From NCBI RefSeq assembly GCF_000719555.1, contig NZ_JOGX01000059.1:1-39654 (forward strand): a stretch of DNA of 39,654 nt, given 5' to 3'. Shown in pieces: positions 1 through 8,102 of this stretch. Numbering within the stretch: the first letter of the stretch is position 1; each line of letters begins with the position of its first letter. This DNA comes from Streptomyces sp. NRRL F-5727 (GTDB lineage: Bacteria > Actinomycetota > Actinomycetes > Streptomycetales > Streptomycetaceae). The notes beneath the pieces were generated by a model, which was not told where the DNA came from, did not search any database, and saw nothing but the letters and a program-made list of their open reading frames with translations. The position numbers and the translations under genes are program-made.

Positions 1-837
1 GGTCAACCCACCCCTCGATCCCCCCGTCAACCGGCCCGCCGACCCGCCTCCGAAGCCGCCTCGGCCCGCCCGGCCGGACCCGGCCCGCTCCGCGTCCACT
101 GCGGTGACAGGACCCTGGACGCCGACCTCGTCGTGGCCGCCGACGGCATCGGCAGCAGGCTGCGCGGCCTCCTCTTCCCCGCCCACCCCGGCCCCGTCCA
201 CAGCGGCTCGACCGTGCTGCGCGCCCTCACCGAGCGGCCGGTCGACCTGCGGACCGACTTCGAGCTGACCTGGGGGCGCGGCGCCGAGTTCGGGCACATC
301 GCCTTCACGGACGGGCGGGCCGAGTGGCACGCCGTCCTCGACCTCCCCGCCGGGGTACGGTTCGCGGATCCGCTGGCCGAACTGCGCCGGCGCTTCCACG
401 GCTGGCACGACCCGATCCCCGCCCTGCTCGACGCGACCCGCCCCGACGCCGTGCTGCACCACGACGTCAACGAACTGCGCACACCTCTGCCGTCGTACGC
501 CGTCGGCCGGATCGCGCTGCTCGGCGACGCGGCCCACGCGATGACCCCGCACCTCGGGCAGGGCGCCTGCCAGGCGCTGGAAGACGCGGTGGCCCTGGCC
601 GCCGCCCTCGCCGCCGAGCCCACCGTCGAGGCGGCGCTGGCCCGTTACGACGCCGAGCGCCGCCCGCGCAGCCAGGCGGTCGCGCGCGCGGCCCGGCAGG
701 CCGGACGGATGGGGCAGCAGCTCTCGCACCCCGTGGCCGTCGCCCTGCGCAACACGGCGATGCGGCTGACGCCCTCCCGCGTCGCGACCCGCATGATCCT
801 CCGTCACCACGCCTGGGTCCCGCCCCGACTGGACTGA
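1..837 (+). CDS. FAD-dependent monooxygenase, C-terminal part (5' end outside window)
   Basis: The frame is open from the first base of the window, so the gene begins upstream; only the last ~278 codons are present. The sequence ADGIGSRLR near nt 139-165 is the NAD(P)H/FAD-linked DG motif of class A flavin monooxygenases. The segment GDAAHAMTPHLGQGACQALE at about nt 523-582 is the classic GD motif that binds the FAD ribityl chain. The C-terminal helical tail (RPRSQAVARAARQAGRMGQ) is also typical. These enzymes hydroxylate aromatic or polyketide-like substrates using NAD(P)H and oxygen in the cytoplasm. The substrate cannot be read from this piece. It converges with the frameshifted gene that follows on the other strand. 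An internal ATG at 133 is not the true start, because family homology extends upstream of it. Confidence 0.85.
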   Translation, partial: GQPTPRSPRQPARRPASEAASARPAGPGPLRVHCGDRTLDADLVVAADGIGSRLRGLLFPAHPGPVHSGSTVLRALTERPVDLRTDFELTWGRGAEFGHIAFTDGRAEWHAVLDLPAGVRFADPLAELRRRFHGWHDPIPALLDATRPDAVLHHDVNELRTPLPSYAVGRIALLGDAAHAMTPHLGQGACQALEDAVALAAALAAEPTVEAALARYDAERRPRSQAVARAARQAGRMGQQLSHPVAVALRNTAMRLTPSRVATRMILRHHAWVPPRLD

Positions 838-862
838 CCGCCGGGAAAGTCCTCCCGCTCCG

Positions 863-1792
863 TCAGGTGCCAGAGCCCGAGAGGCGCGGAGAGCGTAGTC
901 GTCGCGGAGTACGTTCTTCGGGAGCGCGTCGGTCGTGGGGATCGGCGAGGTCTCGGCCGGGTGGGCCAGGTACGCCCAGACCCCGCTGTCCAGCGGCACC
1001 ACGGGCCTGTCGTCGTGGGGCGGGCGCCAGGGCGCGCCGGTGCGCGGGTGGCGGGGGGCGAGAAGCAGGTCGGGGCGAGGACGGGGCGGCGGAAGACCCG
1101 GACCGGCGAGGGCTGTGGAGAGGGCGTCGGGGCCGACGGGGAGGTACTGCCGCACGGCGTGGCCCAGCAACTCCGTGACGAGACCGGCGGGAAGGGCCAC
1201 CGGGCGGCCCTCGGAGGCCCGCGACGAGGTGGGCGAGCGCGACACCGATCGCCGCATGCCAACGCAGACTCCACCCACCGTCCGGCTCCACCGGCGGGAC
1301 ACGGTGCTCGGGGCGGGTGAGGTCGTCCCAGCCGGGCGGCGGTCCGCCCGGACGCCCCGAGCGCGGCGTACCACCGTGTCCGGCTCCAGCCAGACCGCCT
1401 GCCAGATGCCGCAGTCGTCCAGACGCGTCGCGACGGCGCGCCCGCACCCCTCGCACGCCAGGTTGGGACCGCCGCGGCCGTCGATTCCCTGGCAGTCGCC
1501 GTCGCACTTGTCGAGGATCAGCGTCAGGGACCGGGAGTCGCCCGGCGCTATGACGATCCGGTTCCGCGCCCCGAAGGAGACGAAGCGCACCGGCACGTAC
1601 ACGCCCTGCCGGGCCGCCCCCTCCTCCGCCGACCTCCTCCCACGGCCGCCAGGGCGGCGCCGTGGGCAGCGGCTCGACGGCGTATGTCGAGGACGCCATC
1701 AGCGGCGGATGCAGCTCCTCCCATCCGCCGTGGTGCGCGTGCACGGGAAGGGCGACCCGCGACACGGGCGCCGTCAACTCCGGTTCGGTCAC
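863..1792 (-). pseudogene. Frameshifted Cys-containing conserved hypothetical, last gene of the transporter operon
   Basis: No single frame encodes this protein, but a convincing one can be followed across frames. It starts at GTG 1792, which overlaps the MFS stop as GTGA. Frame A gives a segment ending PPWRPWEEV. It switches at a C5 run (1617-1621) to a frame reading VYVPVRFVSFGARNRIVIAP and then KCDGDCQG and ACEGCGRAV, a cysteine-rich stretch that could bind metal. It returns to frame A near 1375 (GWDDLTRPEHRVPPVEPDGG) and changes again near 1210 (GRPVALPAGLVTELLGHAV, then VPLDSGVWAYLAHPAE). All three shifts fall in G/C homopolymers, so they are either real decay or consensus sequencing errors. 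The C-terminal end is uncertain: candidate stops lie at 863 or 804, the latter overlapping the convergent monooxygenase. I recall the protein only as a Streptomyces conserved hypothetical without known function. Confidence 0.6.
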
Positions 1793-3015
1793 GCCCCCGT
1801 CCCGCCCCCGTCCGGCAGGCGCCGGATCGTGCCTCTCCGTTCGTCCGTGGACGGGACGAGGCCCAGGGCGAGGAGGGGGAGGGTGCCCAGGAGGAGCCAG
1901 GGGAGGGGGCCGGTGTGGTCGAGCAGGGCGCCGGTGGGGGCGGACGCGGTCAGGACGGCCAGGCCGGAGAGGGAGGACAGGGCTCCGGTGAAGAGGCCCA
2001 GATGACGGTGGCCGACCAGCTCGGGGAGCATGGCGCGGGTCGCGGGGAGGATCAGCATCTGGCCGACCGTGAGCAGCAGCGTGAACGCCAGGGCCGCCCA
2101 CACGCCTCCCGCCGGTCGCAGCAGCGCCGCCGTCGCGAAGGAGGAGGCGATGAGCAGCAGACCGGCCCTCGCCATGCCCGTGTGGTCCAGGCGCGTGGCG
2201 GCCAGTCTCTCCAGCGGTCCGGAACCGGCCACGACCAGCGCCGCCGAGAGCGCGAACAGCCAGCCCAGCGCCCTCTGCGAGCCCGTCGACCGGTCGAGTT
2301 CCGCCGGCAGCGCCAGATAGAGCTGGTTGTACGCCAGCAGGTAGACCGCGTACGCGCCCGCGAGCCGCAGGAAGCGGCGGTTCCCGAGGACGAGCCGCCC
2401 CGCCGCCGCCGGCCCCGCGCCTCCGCCGCCGGCGGCCGTCCGCGTGTGCGGCATCAGCCGGGCGTGGGCGGCGAGGACCAGCGCGAACACGCCCGCCCCG
2501 GTCAGACACGCCAGGCGGAAGGCTTCGGAACCGCCCCAGGTGAGGAGGGCGGTGCCGACGACCGGGCCGAGCAGGGCGCCGGCCTGGCCGCCGGCCGAGA
2601 AGCGGGCGAGGGTACGCGTACGGCGGTGACCTCCCGCCTCCTCGATCCGCAGCGCCTCCCGGGTGATCTCGGACTCGACGGCCGGGGAGAACAGCGCGGC
2701 GGCGAAGCCGACGAGGACGACGGCGCCGATGACGGTGCCGGCGCCGGCCGCCTCCGCGAGCCAGCAGAAGCCGGCGACGCGCAGCGCGCAGCCGACCAGG
2801 ACCACGGGCCGGGGCCCGTACCGGTCGGTGAGCATGCCGCCGACGACGAACAGCCCCTGCTGGCTGAAGGTGCGCAGCCCGAGGACGAGCCCGACCACGG
2901 CCCCGCTCAGTCCGAGCGTTCCCGCCAGGTGGGCGGCGAGGTAGGGGAGGACGGCGAAGAAGCCGATGTTGAACGCGAACTGACTGAGTATCAGCAGGCG
3001 GGCCAGCGGGGTCAC
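1789..3015 (-). CDS. MFS transporter, possible metallophore exporter (CntE position)
   Basis: Encodes a 408-residue, strongly hydrophobic protein with the length and layout of a 12-helix DHA1-type MFS permease. The loop motif GGMLTDRYGPRPV between helices 2 and 3 is the MFS signature A. The GTG start at 3015 overlaps the stop of the upstream ATPase gene as GTGA, and its own stop overlaps the next start in the same way, so it is translated as part of the operon. In the Staphylococcus Cnt locus an MFS protein (CntE) sits directly after the import ABC genes and exports the metallophore. By position and Zur-type control this protein could do the same, but that is inference. Alternatives are drug or peptide efflux. 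Confidence 0.85.
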   Translation of the reverse strand: MTPLARLLILSQFAFNIGFFAVLPYLAAHLAGTLGLSGAVVGLVLGLRTFSQQGLFVVGGMLTDRYGPRPVVLVGCALRVAGFCWLAEAAGAGTVIGAVVLVGFAAALFSPAVESEITREALRIEEAGGHRRTRTLARFSAGGQAGALLGPVVGTALLTWGGSEAFRLACLTGAGVFALVLAAHARLMPHTRTAAGGGGAGPAAAGRLVLGNRRFLRLAGAYAVYLLAYNQLYLALPAELDRSTGSQRALGWLFALSAALVVAGSGPLERLAATRLDHTGMARAGLLLIASSFATAALLRPAGGVWAALAFTLLLTVGQMLILPATRAMLPELVGHRHLGLFTGALSSLSGLAVLTASAPTGALLDHTGPLPWLLLGTLPLLALGLVPSTDERRGTIRRLPDGGGTGA

Positions 3016-3686
3016 GGGAGGAGCCTCCCGTCCTTCATCGTCAGGACGCGGTCGCTGACGTGCCGGACCGCCGCGTGGTCGTGGGAGATGAGCAGGAAGC
3101 CGACTCCCAGGCCGTCCTGGAGATCCATCAGCAGGTTGAGGATCCCCGCGCGCAGCGAGGGGTCGAGCGCGGAGGTCGGCTCGTCGAGGACGAGCAGCTC
3201 GGGCCGTGTCGCCAGCGCGCGGGCGATGGCGACACGCTGGCACTGGCCGCCGGACAGTTCGTGCGGCAGCCGCCGTCCGTGGACGGGCGAGAGGCCGACG
3301 AGCCCCAGGAGTTCGTCCACCCGGGCCGGGCCGTCCGCGGCCCGCCACAGCCCGTGGACCCGCAGGGGCTCCGCGATCTGGTGGCGCACCTCGCGGCGGG
3401 GGCTCAACGCGCCGTACGGATCCTGGAAGACGGGCTGGAACCGGCGGCGCAGCGGCCGGAGTTCGCGTGCGCCGAGGGCGGTCAGCTCGACCCCGGAGAA
3501 GCGCACCGAACCGGAGTGCGGCCGCAGCAGCCCCAGGACCGCCTGGGCCGTCGTCGACTTGCCGCAGCCCGAGGGGCCGACGAGCCCGACGGCCTCCCCG
3601 GCGCCGACGGTGAACGACACGCCGTCGACGACCAGCCGTTCTCCGTACCGTACGTCGAGGTCCCGGACCTCCAGGAGGGCGTTCAC
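3012..3686 (-). CDS. Peptide/nickel-type ABC transporter ATPase, DppF/CntF-like
   Basis: Encodes a 224-residue ATP-binding subunit of an Opp/Dpp/Nik-type importer. Walker A is GPSGCGKST (residues 37-45), the signature LSGGQ is at 144-148, Walker B LLVLDEP at about 164-170, and the H-loop histidine is at 202 (SHD). At 224 residues it is shorter than usual DppF proteins (about 300) and stops just after the nucleotide-binding domain, so it lacks the C-terminal oligopeptide extension seen in its partner upstream. The GTG start at 3686 overlaps the upstream stop (GTGA), and the stop overlaps the MFS start (GTGA). With the other ATPase it would form a heterodimer driving import through the fused permease. 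Confidence 0.9.
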   Translation of the reverse strand: MNALLEVRDLDVRYGERLVVDGVSFTVGAGEAVGLVGPSGCGKSTTAQAVLGLLRPHSGSVRFSGVELTALGARELRPLRRRFQPVFQDPYGALSPRREVRHQIAEPLRVHGLWRAADGPARVDELLGLVGLSPVHGRRLPHELSGGQCQRVAIARALATRPELLVLDEPTSALDPSLRAGILNLLMDLQDGLGVGFLLISHDHAAVRHVSDRVLTMKDGRLLP

Positions 3687-4651
3687 GCGGCCTCCCCGAC
3701 GGGGTGATGGCAGGCCACGGCGCGGCCGTCCACCTCGCGGAGCGCCGGCTCCTCCTGCCGGCAGAGGTCGGCGGCATGCCGGCAGCGGGGCGCGAAGGAG
3801 CACCCCGCGCCGCTCGCGCCGGGGGCGGGCGGCGCGCCGGCGAGGACGGGCAGGCGGGTACGCCGGGGCAGCCCGGTGCGGGGGAGCGAGGCGAGCAGCC
3901 CTCGCGTGTACGGGGCGACGGGGCCCTCCAACACCTGCTCCGACGCGCCGAGTTCGACGATCCGACCCGCGTACATCACGGCCACCCGGTCGGCGTGCCG
4001 GCGCACCGCCGCCAGGTCGTGGCTGACGAGCAGCAGGGCGGCCCGGGTGGCCGCGCAGCGCTCCCGCAGCAGGGTGAGCACCTGCTCCTGGCGCTCCGGG
4101 TCGAGCGCGGTGGTCGGTTCGTCGGCCACGACCAGCGCGGGCCCGTTGACCAGGGCCATCGCGATCACCGCCCGCTGCCGCATGCCGCCCGACAGAGCGT
4201 GCGGCGCCGCGCCGGCCGCCTCCGGCCCGAGCCCGACCTCGGCGAGCGCCCGGCGCGCCACGGCCAGCGCCTCGCGGCGCCCCGCACCCGCCACCGACCG
4301 CACGGCGAAGGCGAGCTGGTCCTCGACGCGGTGCACGGGCGACAGGGCCGACATGGCGTCCTGCGGGATCCACGCCAGGCGGCGGCCGAGATCGGCCGGC
4401 GTGACCGGGCCGCCGTCCAGCAGGACCCGGCCGTGGACACCGGCCGCGCGCGGGACCATCCCCAGCAGCGCCCGCGCGGTGAGGGACTTGCCCGCACCGG
4501 ACTCGCCGACCAGCGCGAACACCTCACCCGCGGCCACGTCGAAGGAGACCCCGCGCACGGCCTCGCCGTCAGGGAAGCCGATCCGCAGACCGTCCACCCG
4601 CAGCAGGGGCACGAGGGGTTCGGACAGGGGGAGTTGCGTGGGGCGGGACAA
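3683..4651 (-). CDS. Peptide/nickel-type ABC transporter ATPase, DppD/CntD-like
   Basis: Encodes a 322-residue ATPase of the Opp/Dpp/Nik family. Walker A is GESGAGKS (49-56), the signature is LSGGM (153-157), Walker B VVADEP (about 174-179) and the H-loop SHD (210-212). The C-terminal oligopeptide/dipeptide extension holds four cysteines (284, 290, 297, 314) in CSFAPRC and nearby, the usual pattern of DppD/OppD tails. The TTG start at 4651 is preceded by GAGGAG about 10 nt upstream, which supports it; a GTG at 4612 is the alternative. The 5' end overlaps the permease gene by 83 nt, unusually long for this operon, so the permease C-terminus may carry a spurious tail. Confidence 0.9.
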   Translation of the reverse strand: MSRPTQLPLSEPLVPLLRVDGLRIGFPDGEAVRGVSFDVAAGEVFALVGESGAGKSLTARALLGMVPRAAGVHGRVLLDGGPVTPADLGRRLAWIPQDAMSALSPVHRVEDQLAFAVRSVAGAGRREALAVARRALAEVGLGPEAAGAAPHALSGGMRQRAVIAMALVNGPALVVADEPTTALDPERQEQVLTLLRERCAATRAALLLVSHDLAAVRRHADRVAVMYAGRIVELGASEQVLEGPVAPYTRGLLASLPRTGLPRRTRLPVLAGAPPAPGASGAGCSFAPRCRHAADLCRQEEPALREVDGRAVACHHPVGEAA

Positions 4652-6524
4652 GGGGCCGGACTCTCCTCGAAGCGACGACGGAAGGGAGACGAAGACGGAG
4701 AAGGGGGTGTGCGCGGGCCCGCGGCCCGCCGACGGACGACGACAGGCAGACCGCGAGCGCCGCGAGCAGGGCCAGCGCCACCGCCGGGGCGAGCGCGGGG
4801 ACCGGTGCCCGCTCGACGTAGTCGGCCGACTCGTCGAGCAGCAGCCCCCATTCGGGCGACGGGGGCCGCGCGCCCAGCCCCAGGAAGCCGAGCGAAGCCA
4901 GCGCGAGCGCGATGCCCGGCAGCCGGAGCACGGCGTGCCGGGCGACCGGCCCGGCCACCGACGGCAGGACGTGCCGGGTCCACACCCACAACGGCCCCGC
5001 GCCGATGGCGCGTTGGGCCAGCAGGAAGCGGGAGGCCCGGATCTCCTGGACCAGCGCCGCCGCGTGCGCGGCGAGCGGCGGCCAGGACACCAGGGTCACG
5101 GCGAGCGCCGCCGCCCCGCTTCCCGGGCCGGTCACGGCCGCGACCAGCAGCCCGGTGAGGACCGGCGGCAGCGCGTTGGCGACGTCCGCGAGCCCGGCCG
5201 CCACCCCGGGGACGAAGCCCAGGACCACGGCGACGAGCCAGCTCACGCACGTGACGGCCGCGGCCGTGCCCACGGTGGCCGCCGCGCCGTGCCCGAGCCG
5301 GGCGAGCACGTCACGGCCGAGCGCGTCCGCGCCGAGCGGATGCCCCGGCGACGGCGCGGCCAGCCGGGCCGCGACGTCCACGGCGTACGGATCGCGCAGC
5401 AGCCCCCAGCCGATCACCCCGGTGAGCAGCACCGCGAGTCCCACCGGTACGGCGCGCGGGATCCGCCGCGGTGCCGGTGCGGGCAGACCGAGCCCGGCCT
5501 CCCGTGACGCGGGCCCGAGCAGCCGGCGGCGTACCAGCGAGGCGGCGGCCCCGGCGAGCAGGCCGAGCCCGAGCAGGGCCAGGACACAGCCCTGGAGCAG
5601 CGGCAGGTCCTGGGAGGTGGCGGCGCCCAGCGCCGTACGGCCGATGCCGGGCACGGCGAACACCGTCTCGACGGCGACCGCGCCGCCGGTCAGACCGACG
5701 GCCACCATGCCGAACTGCCCCGCGAGCGCGGGCATCGCACGCCGGACCGCCGCGCCGGCGATCCGCCACCGGCCGGTGCCCGCGCCCCGCCAGAGCTCGA
5801 CCCACCGCTCGCCGAGGACGGCCGGCAGCGCGTCCGCGACCAGCCGGCCGAGGAGCGCGCCGGCCGGGACGCCGAGCGCCACCGCCGGCAGCACCAGATG
5901 GGCTGGTCCCGCCCAGCCCGAGGTGGGCAGCCACCCCAGCCACACGCCGACGGCGAGCACCAGCACCAGGGCGAACAGGAACTCGGGCACGGCCGCGAGC
6001 ACCGCCGCCACCGTCCCGCCGGTGGCCCGCCCCCGCAGCAGCGCCGGCGCGGCGAGCAGCGTCCCGACGACGAGGGCGGTCGCCAGCGCAGCGCCCATCA
6101 GGGTCAGGGACACGCCGAGCCCGGCGCCGACGGCCGGCAGCACCTCGGCGCCCGACACCCACGAGACCCCCAGGTCGCCGTGGAGCAGCCGGCCCAGCCA
6201 CCCGCCGAGCAGGCCCGACGGGCCGGCGTCCAGGCCGAGATCGGCGCGGATGGCGGCGAGCGCCTCGGGCGTCGGCTCCTGTTCGGCGGACCGGGCGCGC
6301 AGCAGCGCGAGCGCCGGGTCCTTGCCGGAGAGCCACGGCAGCAGCCCGACGGCGGTCACCACGGCGGCCAGGGCGACGAGCCGTACGGCCCCGGCCCGGA
6401 GGGCGGCGGCCGACGGGCGCCGCACGGCCCGCCTGGGCTTCCGGGGTCTCCGGGGCTTCCGGAGTGCGGCGGGAACGGCGGGTGCGACACGGCCGCCGCC
6501 CGTGCGGGGGACGGAAGTCCTCAC
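4569..6524 (-). CDS. Fused two-domain ABC permease (DppB-DppC / CntB-CntC type)
   Basis: A single 651-residue polypeptide contains both permease halves of an Opp/Dpp/Nik importer, normally two proteins. Residues ~45-335 resemble DppB: an N-terminal helix, a periplasmic loop with LLHGDLGVSWV, and an EAA-like loop LWRGAGTGRWRIAGAAVRRA. Residues ~350-605 resemble DppC: HPLGADALGRDVLARLGHGA, then the EAA-like loop AIGAGPLWVWTRHVLPS, then FLGLGARPPSPEWGLLL. The start is GTG 6524, overlapping the binding-protein stop (GTGA). The first ~45 residues are Arg/Pro-rich. The last ~60 residues after the final hydrophobic helix are Arg/Pro-rich, overlap the next gene and look non-native, so a 3' frameshift is possible. 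It would form the channel for a peptide, nickel chelate or metallophore. Confidence 0.88.
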   Translation of the reverse strand: MRTSVPRTGGGRVAPAVPAALRKPRRPRKPRRAVRRPSAAALRAGAVRLVALAAVVTAVGLLPWLSGKDPALALLRARSAEQEPTPEALAAIRADLGLDAGPSGLLGGWLGRLLHGDLGVSWVSGAEVLPAVGAGLGVSLTLMGAALATALVVGTLLAAPALLRGRATGGTVAAVLAAVPEFLFALVLVLAVGVWLGWLPTSGWAGPAHLVLPAVALGVPAGALLGRLVADALPAVLGERWVELWRGAGTGRWRIAGAAVRRAMPALAGQFGMVAVGLTGGAVAVETVFAVPGIGRTALGAATSQDLPLLQGCVLALLGLGLLAGAAASLVRRRLLGPASREAGLGLPAPAPRRIPRAVPVGLAVLLTGVIGWGLLRDPYAVDVAARLAAPSPGHPLGADALGRDVLARLGHGAAATVGTAAAVTCVSWLVAVVLGFVPGVAAGLADVANALPPVLTGLLVAAVTGPGSGAAALAVTLVSWPPLAAHAAALVQEIRASRFLLAQRAIGAGPLWVWTRHVLPSVAGPVARHAVLRLPGIALALASLGFLGLGARPPSPEWGLLLDESADYVERAPVPALAPAVALALLAALAVCLSSSVGGPRARAHPLLRLRLPSVVASRRVRPLVPPHATPPVRTPRAPAAGGRSADRLP

Positions 6525-8035
6525 CGTACGAAGGTGTCGACGGTGACGAGTTCACGCTCGCGCGGGTCGTGCGCGGCGTCCACGATGTTCGCGCCGTCGC
6601 CCTGGATGACCCGCTCGTGCAGCAGCGGCACGGCGGCGTCGGTGGCGAGCACGGCGGCCTCCGCGGCGACGACGGCCTTCCTGCGGGCCTCGCCCGTGGC
6701 CGTCGCCGAGGCGGTGGTGAGCGCCGAGTCGACGGCGGGGTCGGAGAGCTGGGAGAGGTTGAAGGAGCCGTCTCCCGCGAAGTCGCTGTACAGATAGGCG
6801 GCGGGGTCCCCGGAGTCGAGGACGGTGGCCCGGGAGAGGACGAAGGCGTCGAACTTCCCCGCCAGGGCGTCGGCTTCGATGTGCGCGTACTCGCGGACGT
6901 CCAGCTCGACCTGGAAGCCGGCCTTGCGCAGCTGCTGCTGGAGGAGCTGGGCGACCTCGGGCAGTTCGGCGCGGTCCGTGAACGTGCCGATGGTGATCCG
7001 CGCGCCCTTCGGGTCGGCCGCCGCGGTGTGCCGGACGGGGGTGCGGAGCTTCGCCGCCCAGGGCAGCGCCGGCCCGAGCAGCCCGCCGGCGCGGTCCGCG
7101 CGGCCCTCGTACACGCCCGAGACGAGGCTCCGGGTGTCGACGGCCTCACGGGCGGCGGCCCGCAGCGCCGGGTCGCGGAACGCGCCGCGTTCGGTGTTCA
7201 GGTACAGGGTGTTGGTCCGGGGCATGGGGACCTCGGTGACGAGCTTCGGGTCCAGCAGCCCGGCCTGCGAGACGGGGACGGCCTCGACGATGTCGGCCTC
7301 GCCGCTGCGCAGCGCCGCGGCCCGGGCGGTCCCGTCGGGCACGTAGCGCACGTCGATGCCGGCGGCCTTGGCCCTGCCGCCCCAGTAGCGGTCGTACCGG
7401 TCGAGGGTCGCGGACGCGGTGCCCTCGGCGCGGACGAGGACGAAGGGCCCGGTTCCGGCGCCGACCGGGTCGACGGTCCTGCCCCGGTACGCCTTGGCGG
7501 CGAGGACCGAGAGCTGCGGGGAGCTGAGCCGGTGCGGGACGAGGGGGTCGGGCGTCGCGGTGGTCACGGTGACCTCGTGCGGGCCGGACGCCCGGACGGT
7601 GAGGTCGACGCCGTCGAGGATCCGCGGCTTGGGGGAGGCCGTGGCGGCGGTGGAGAGCGAGCGGACGACGTCGGCGGCGGTGAGCGGGCTGCCGTCGTGG
7701 AAGGTGACGCCCTCGCGCAGGGTGAACGTCCAGGTCCGGCCCTGCTGCCGCCACTCCGTGGCGAGGGAGGGGCGCGCGTCGCCGTCGCGGTCCAGCCGGA
7801 CCAGCGTCTCGGCGGTGGACCAGCGGGACAGCTTGAAGGCGTCGTCGGAGAGCGGGGAGAGCCCCGACCGAGGGGGCTGCATCATGGCGACCCGGACGCG
7901 CCCGCCGTCGCCTTCGCCGGACACGTCCTCACTGCCGGCGAAGCAGCCGCTGAGGAGGGCCGAGACGGTGGCGGCCGCGGTGAGGGCGAGTATGCGGCGG
8001 CGGAGGGGGGAGGGGCTGGTGGGCAGGGGAGACAC
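6521..8035 (-). CDS. ABC transporter solute-binding lipoprotein, SBP_bac_5 family (CntA/NikA/DppA type)
   Basis: Encodes 504 residues. An N-terminal signal with RRR, a hydrophobic stretch and the lipobox LSGC (Cys31) marks a lipoprotein anchored outside the membrane. Family 5 features include LSRWSTAETLVRLDRDGDARP, LATEWRQQGRTWTFTLREGVTFHDGSPL and the later PRTNTLYLNTERGAFRDPALR. This family binds peptides, nickel chelates, opine metallophores or sugars. The GTG start at 8035 has GAGGAC 5 nt upstream. A Zur-like box lies 49-63 nt before the start, inside a promoter-like pair, so the whole downstream operon (permease, ATPases, MFS, Cys protein) is probably induced in zinc shortage. A zinc-metallophore role is inference from that box and the gene order. 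Confidence 0.9.
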   Translation of the reverse strand: MSPLPTSPSPLRRRILALTAAATVSALLSGCFAGSEDVSGEGDGGRVRVAMMQPPRSGLSPLSDDAFKLSRWSTAETLVRLDRDGDARPSLATEWRQQGRTWTFTLREGVTFHDGSPLTAADVVRSLSTAATASPKPRILDGVDLTVRASGPHEVTVTTATPDPLVPHRLSSPQLSVLAAKAYRGRTVDPVGAGTGPFVLVRAEGTASATLDRYDRYWGGRAKAAGIDVRYVPDGTARAAALRSGEADIVEAVPVSQAGLLDPKLVTEVPMPRTNTLYLNTERGAFRDPALRAAAREAVDTRSLVSGVYEGRADRAGGLLGPALPWAAKLRTPVRHTAAADPKGARITIGTFTDRAELPEVAQLLQQQLRKAGFQVELDVREYAHIEADALAGKFDAFVLSRATVLDSGDPAAYLYSDFAGDGSFNLSQLSDPAVDSALTTASATATGEARRKAVVAAEAAVLATDAAVPLLHERVIQGDGANIVDAAHDPRERELVTVDTFVR

Positions 8036-8074
8036 GGGAGTCCTCGGGGTGGTGCGGGGAGTGAGATCCGGACT

Positions 8075-8102
8075 TTATCAGAATGAAAATCATTACAGAT
8101 AA
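8075..8102 (-). promoter_or_regulatory. Zur-like box in promoter of the transporter operon
   Basis: Plus-strand TGAAAATCATTACAG at 8084-8098 is a 7-1-7 imperfect inverted repeat close to the actinobacterial Zur consensus (about TGAAAATnATTTTCA). On the minus strand it lies within the 16-nt spacer between TTATCT (8102-8097, -35-like) and TGATAA (8080-8075, -10-like), upstream of the GTG at 8035. Binding of zinc-loaded Zur there would block RNA polymerase. Confidence 0.7.

Noticed and set aside
863..2509. Long minus-strand frame of 548 codons
   Set aside because: Its first two thirds run antiphase through the MFS gene and are Arg/Pro/Gly-rich noise. Only the part after 1792 belongs to a real, frameshifted gene.
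1684..4026. 780-codon plus-strand frame
   Set aside because: Antisense to the MFS and ATPase genes, with repetitive Arg/Glu/Gln composition and no domain.
5471..8086. 871-codon plus-strand frame
   Set aside because: Antisense shadow of the permease and binding-protein genes; those encode recognisable domains with start signals.
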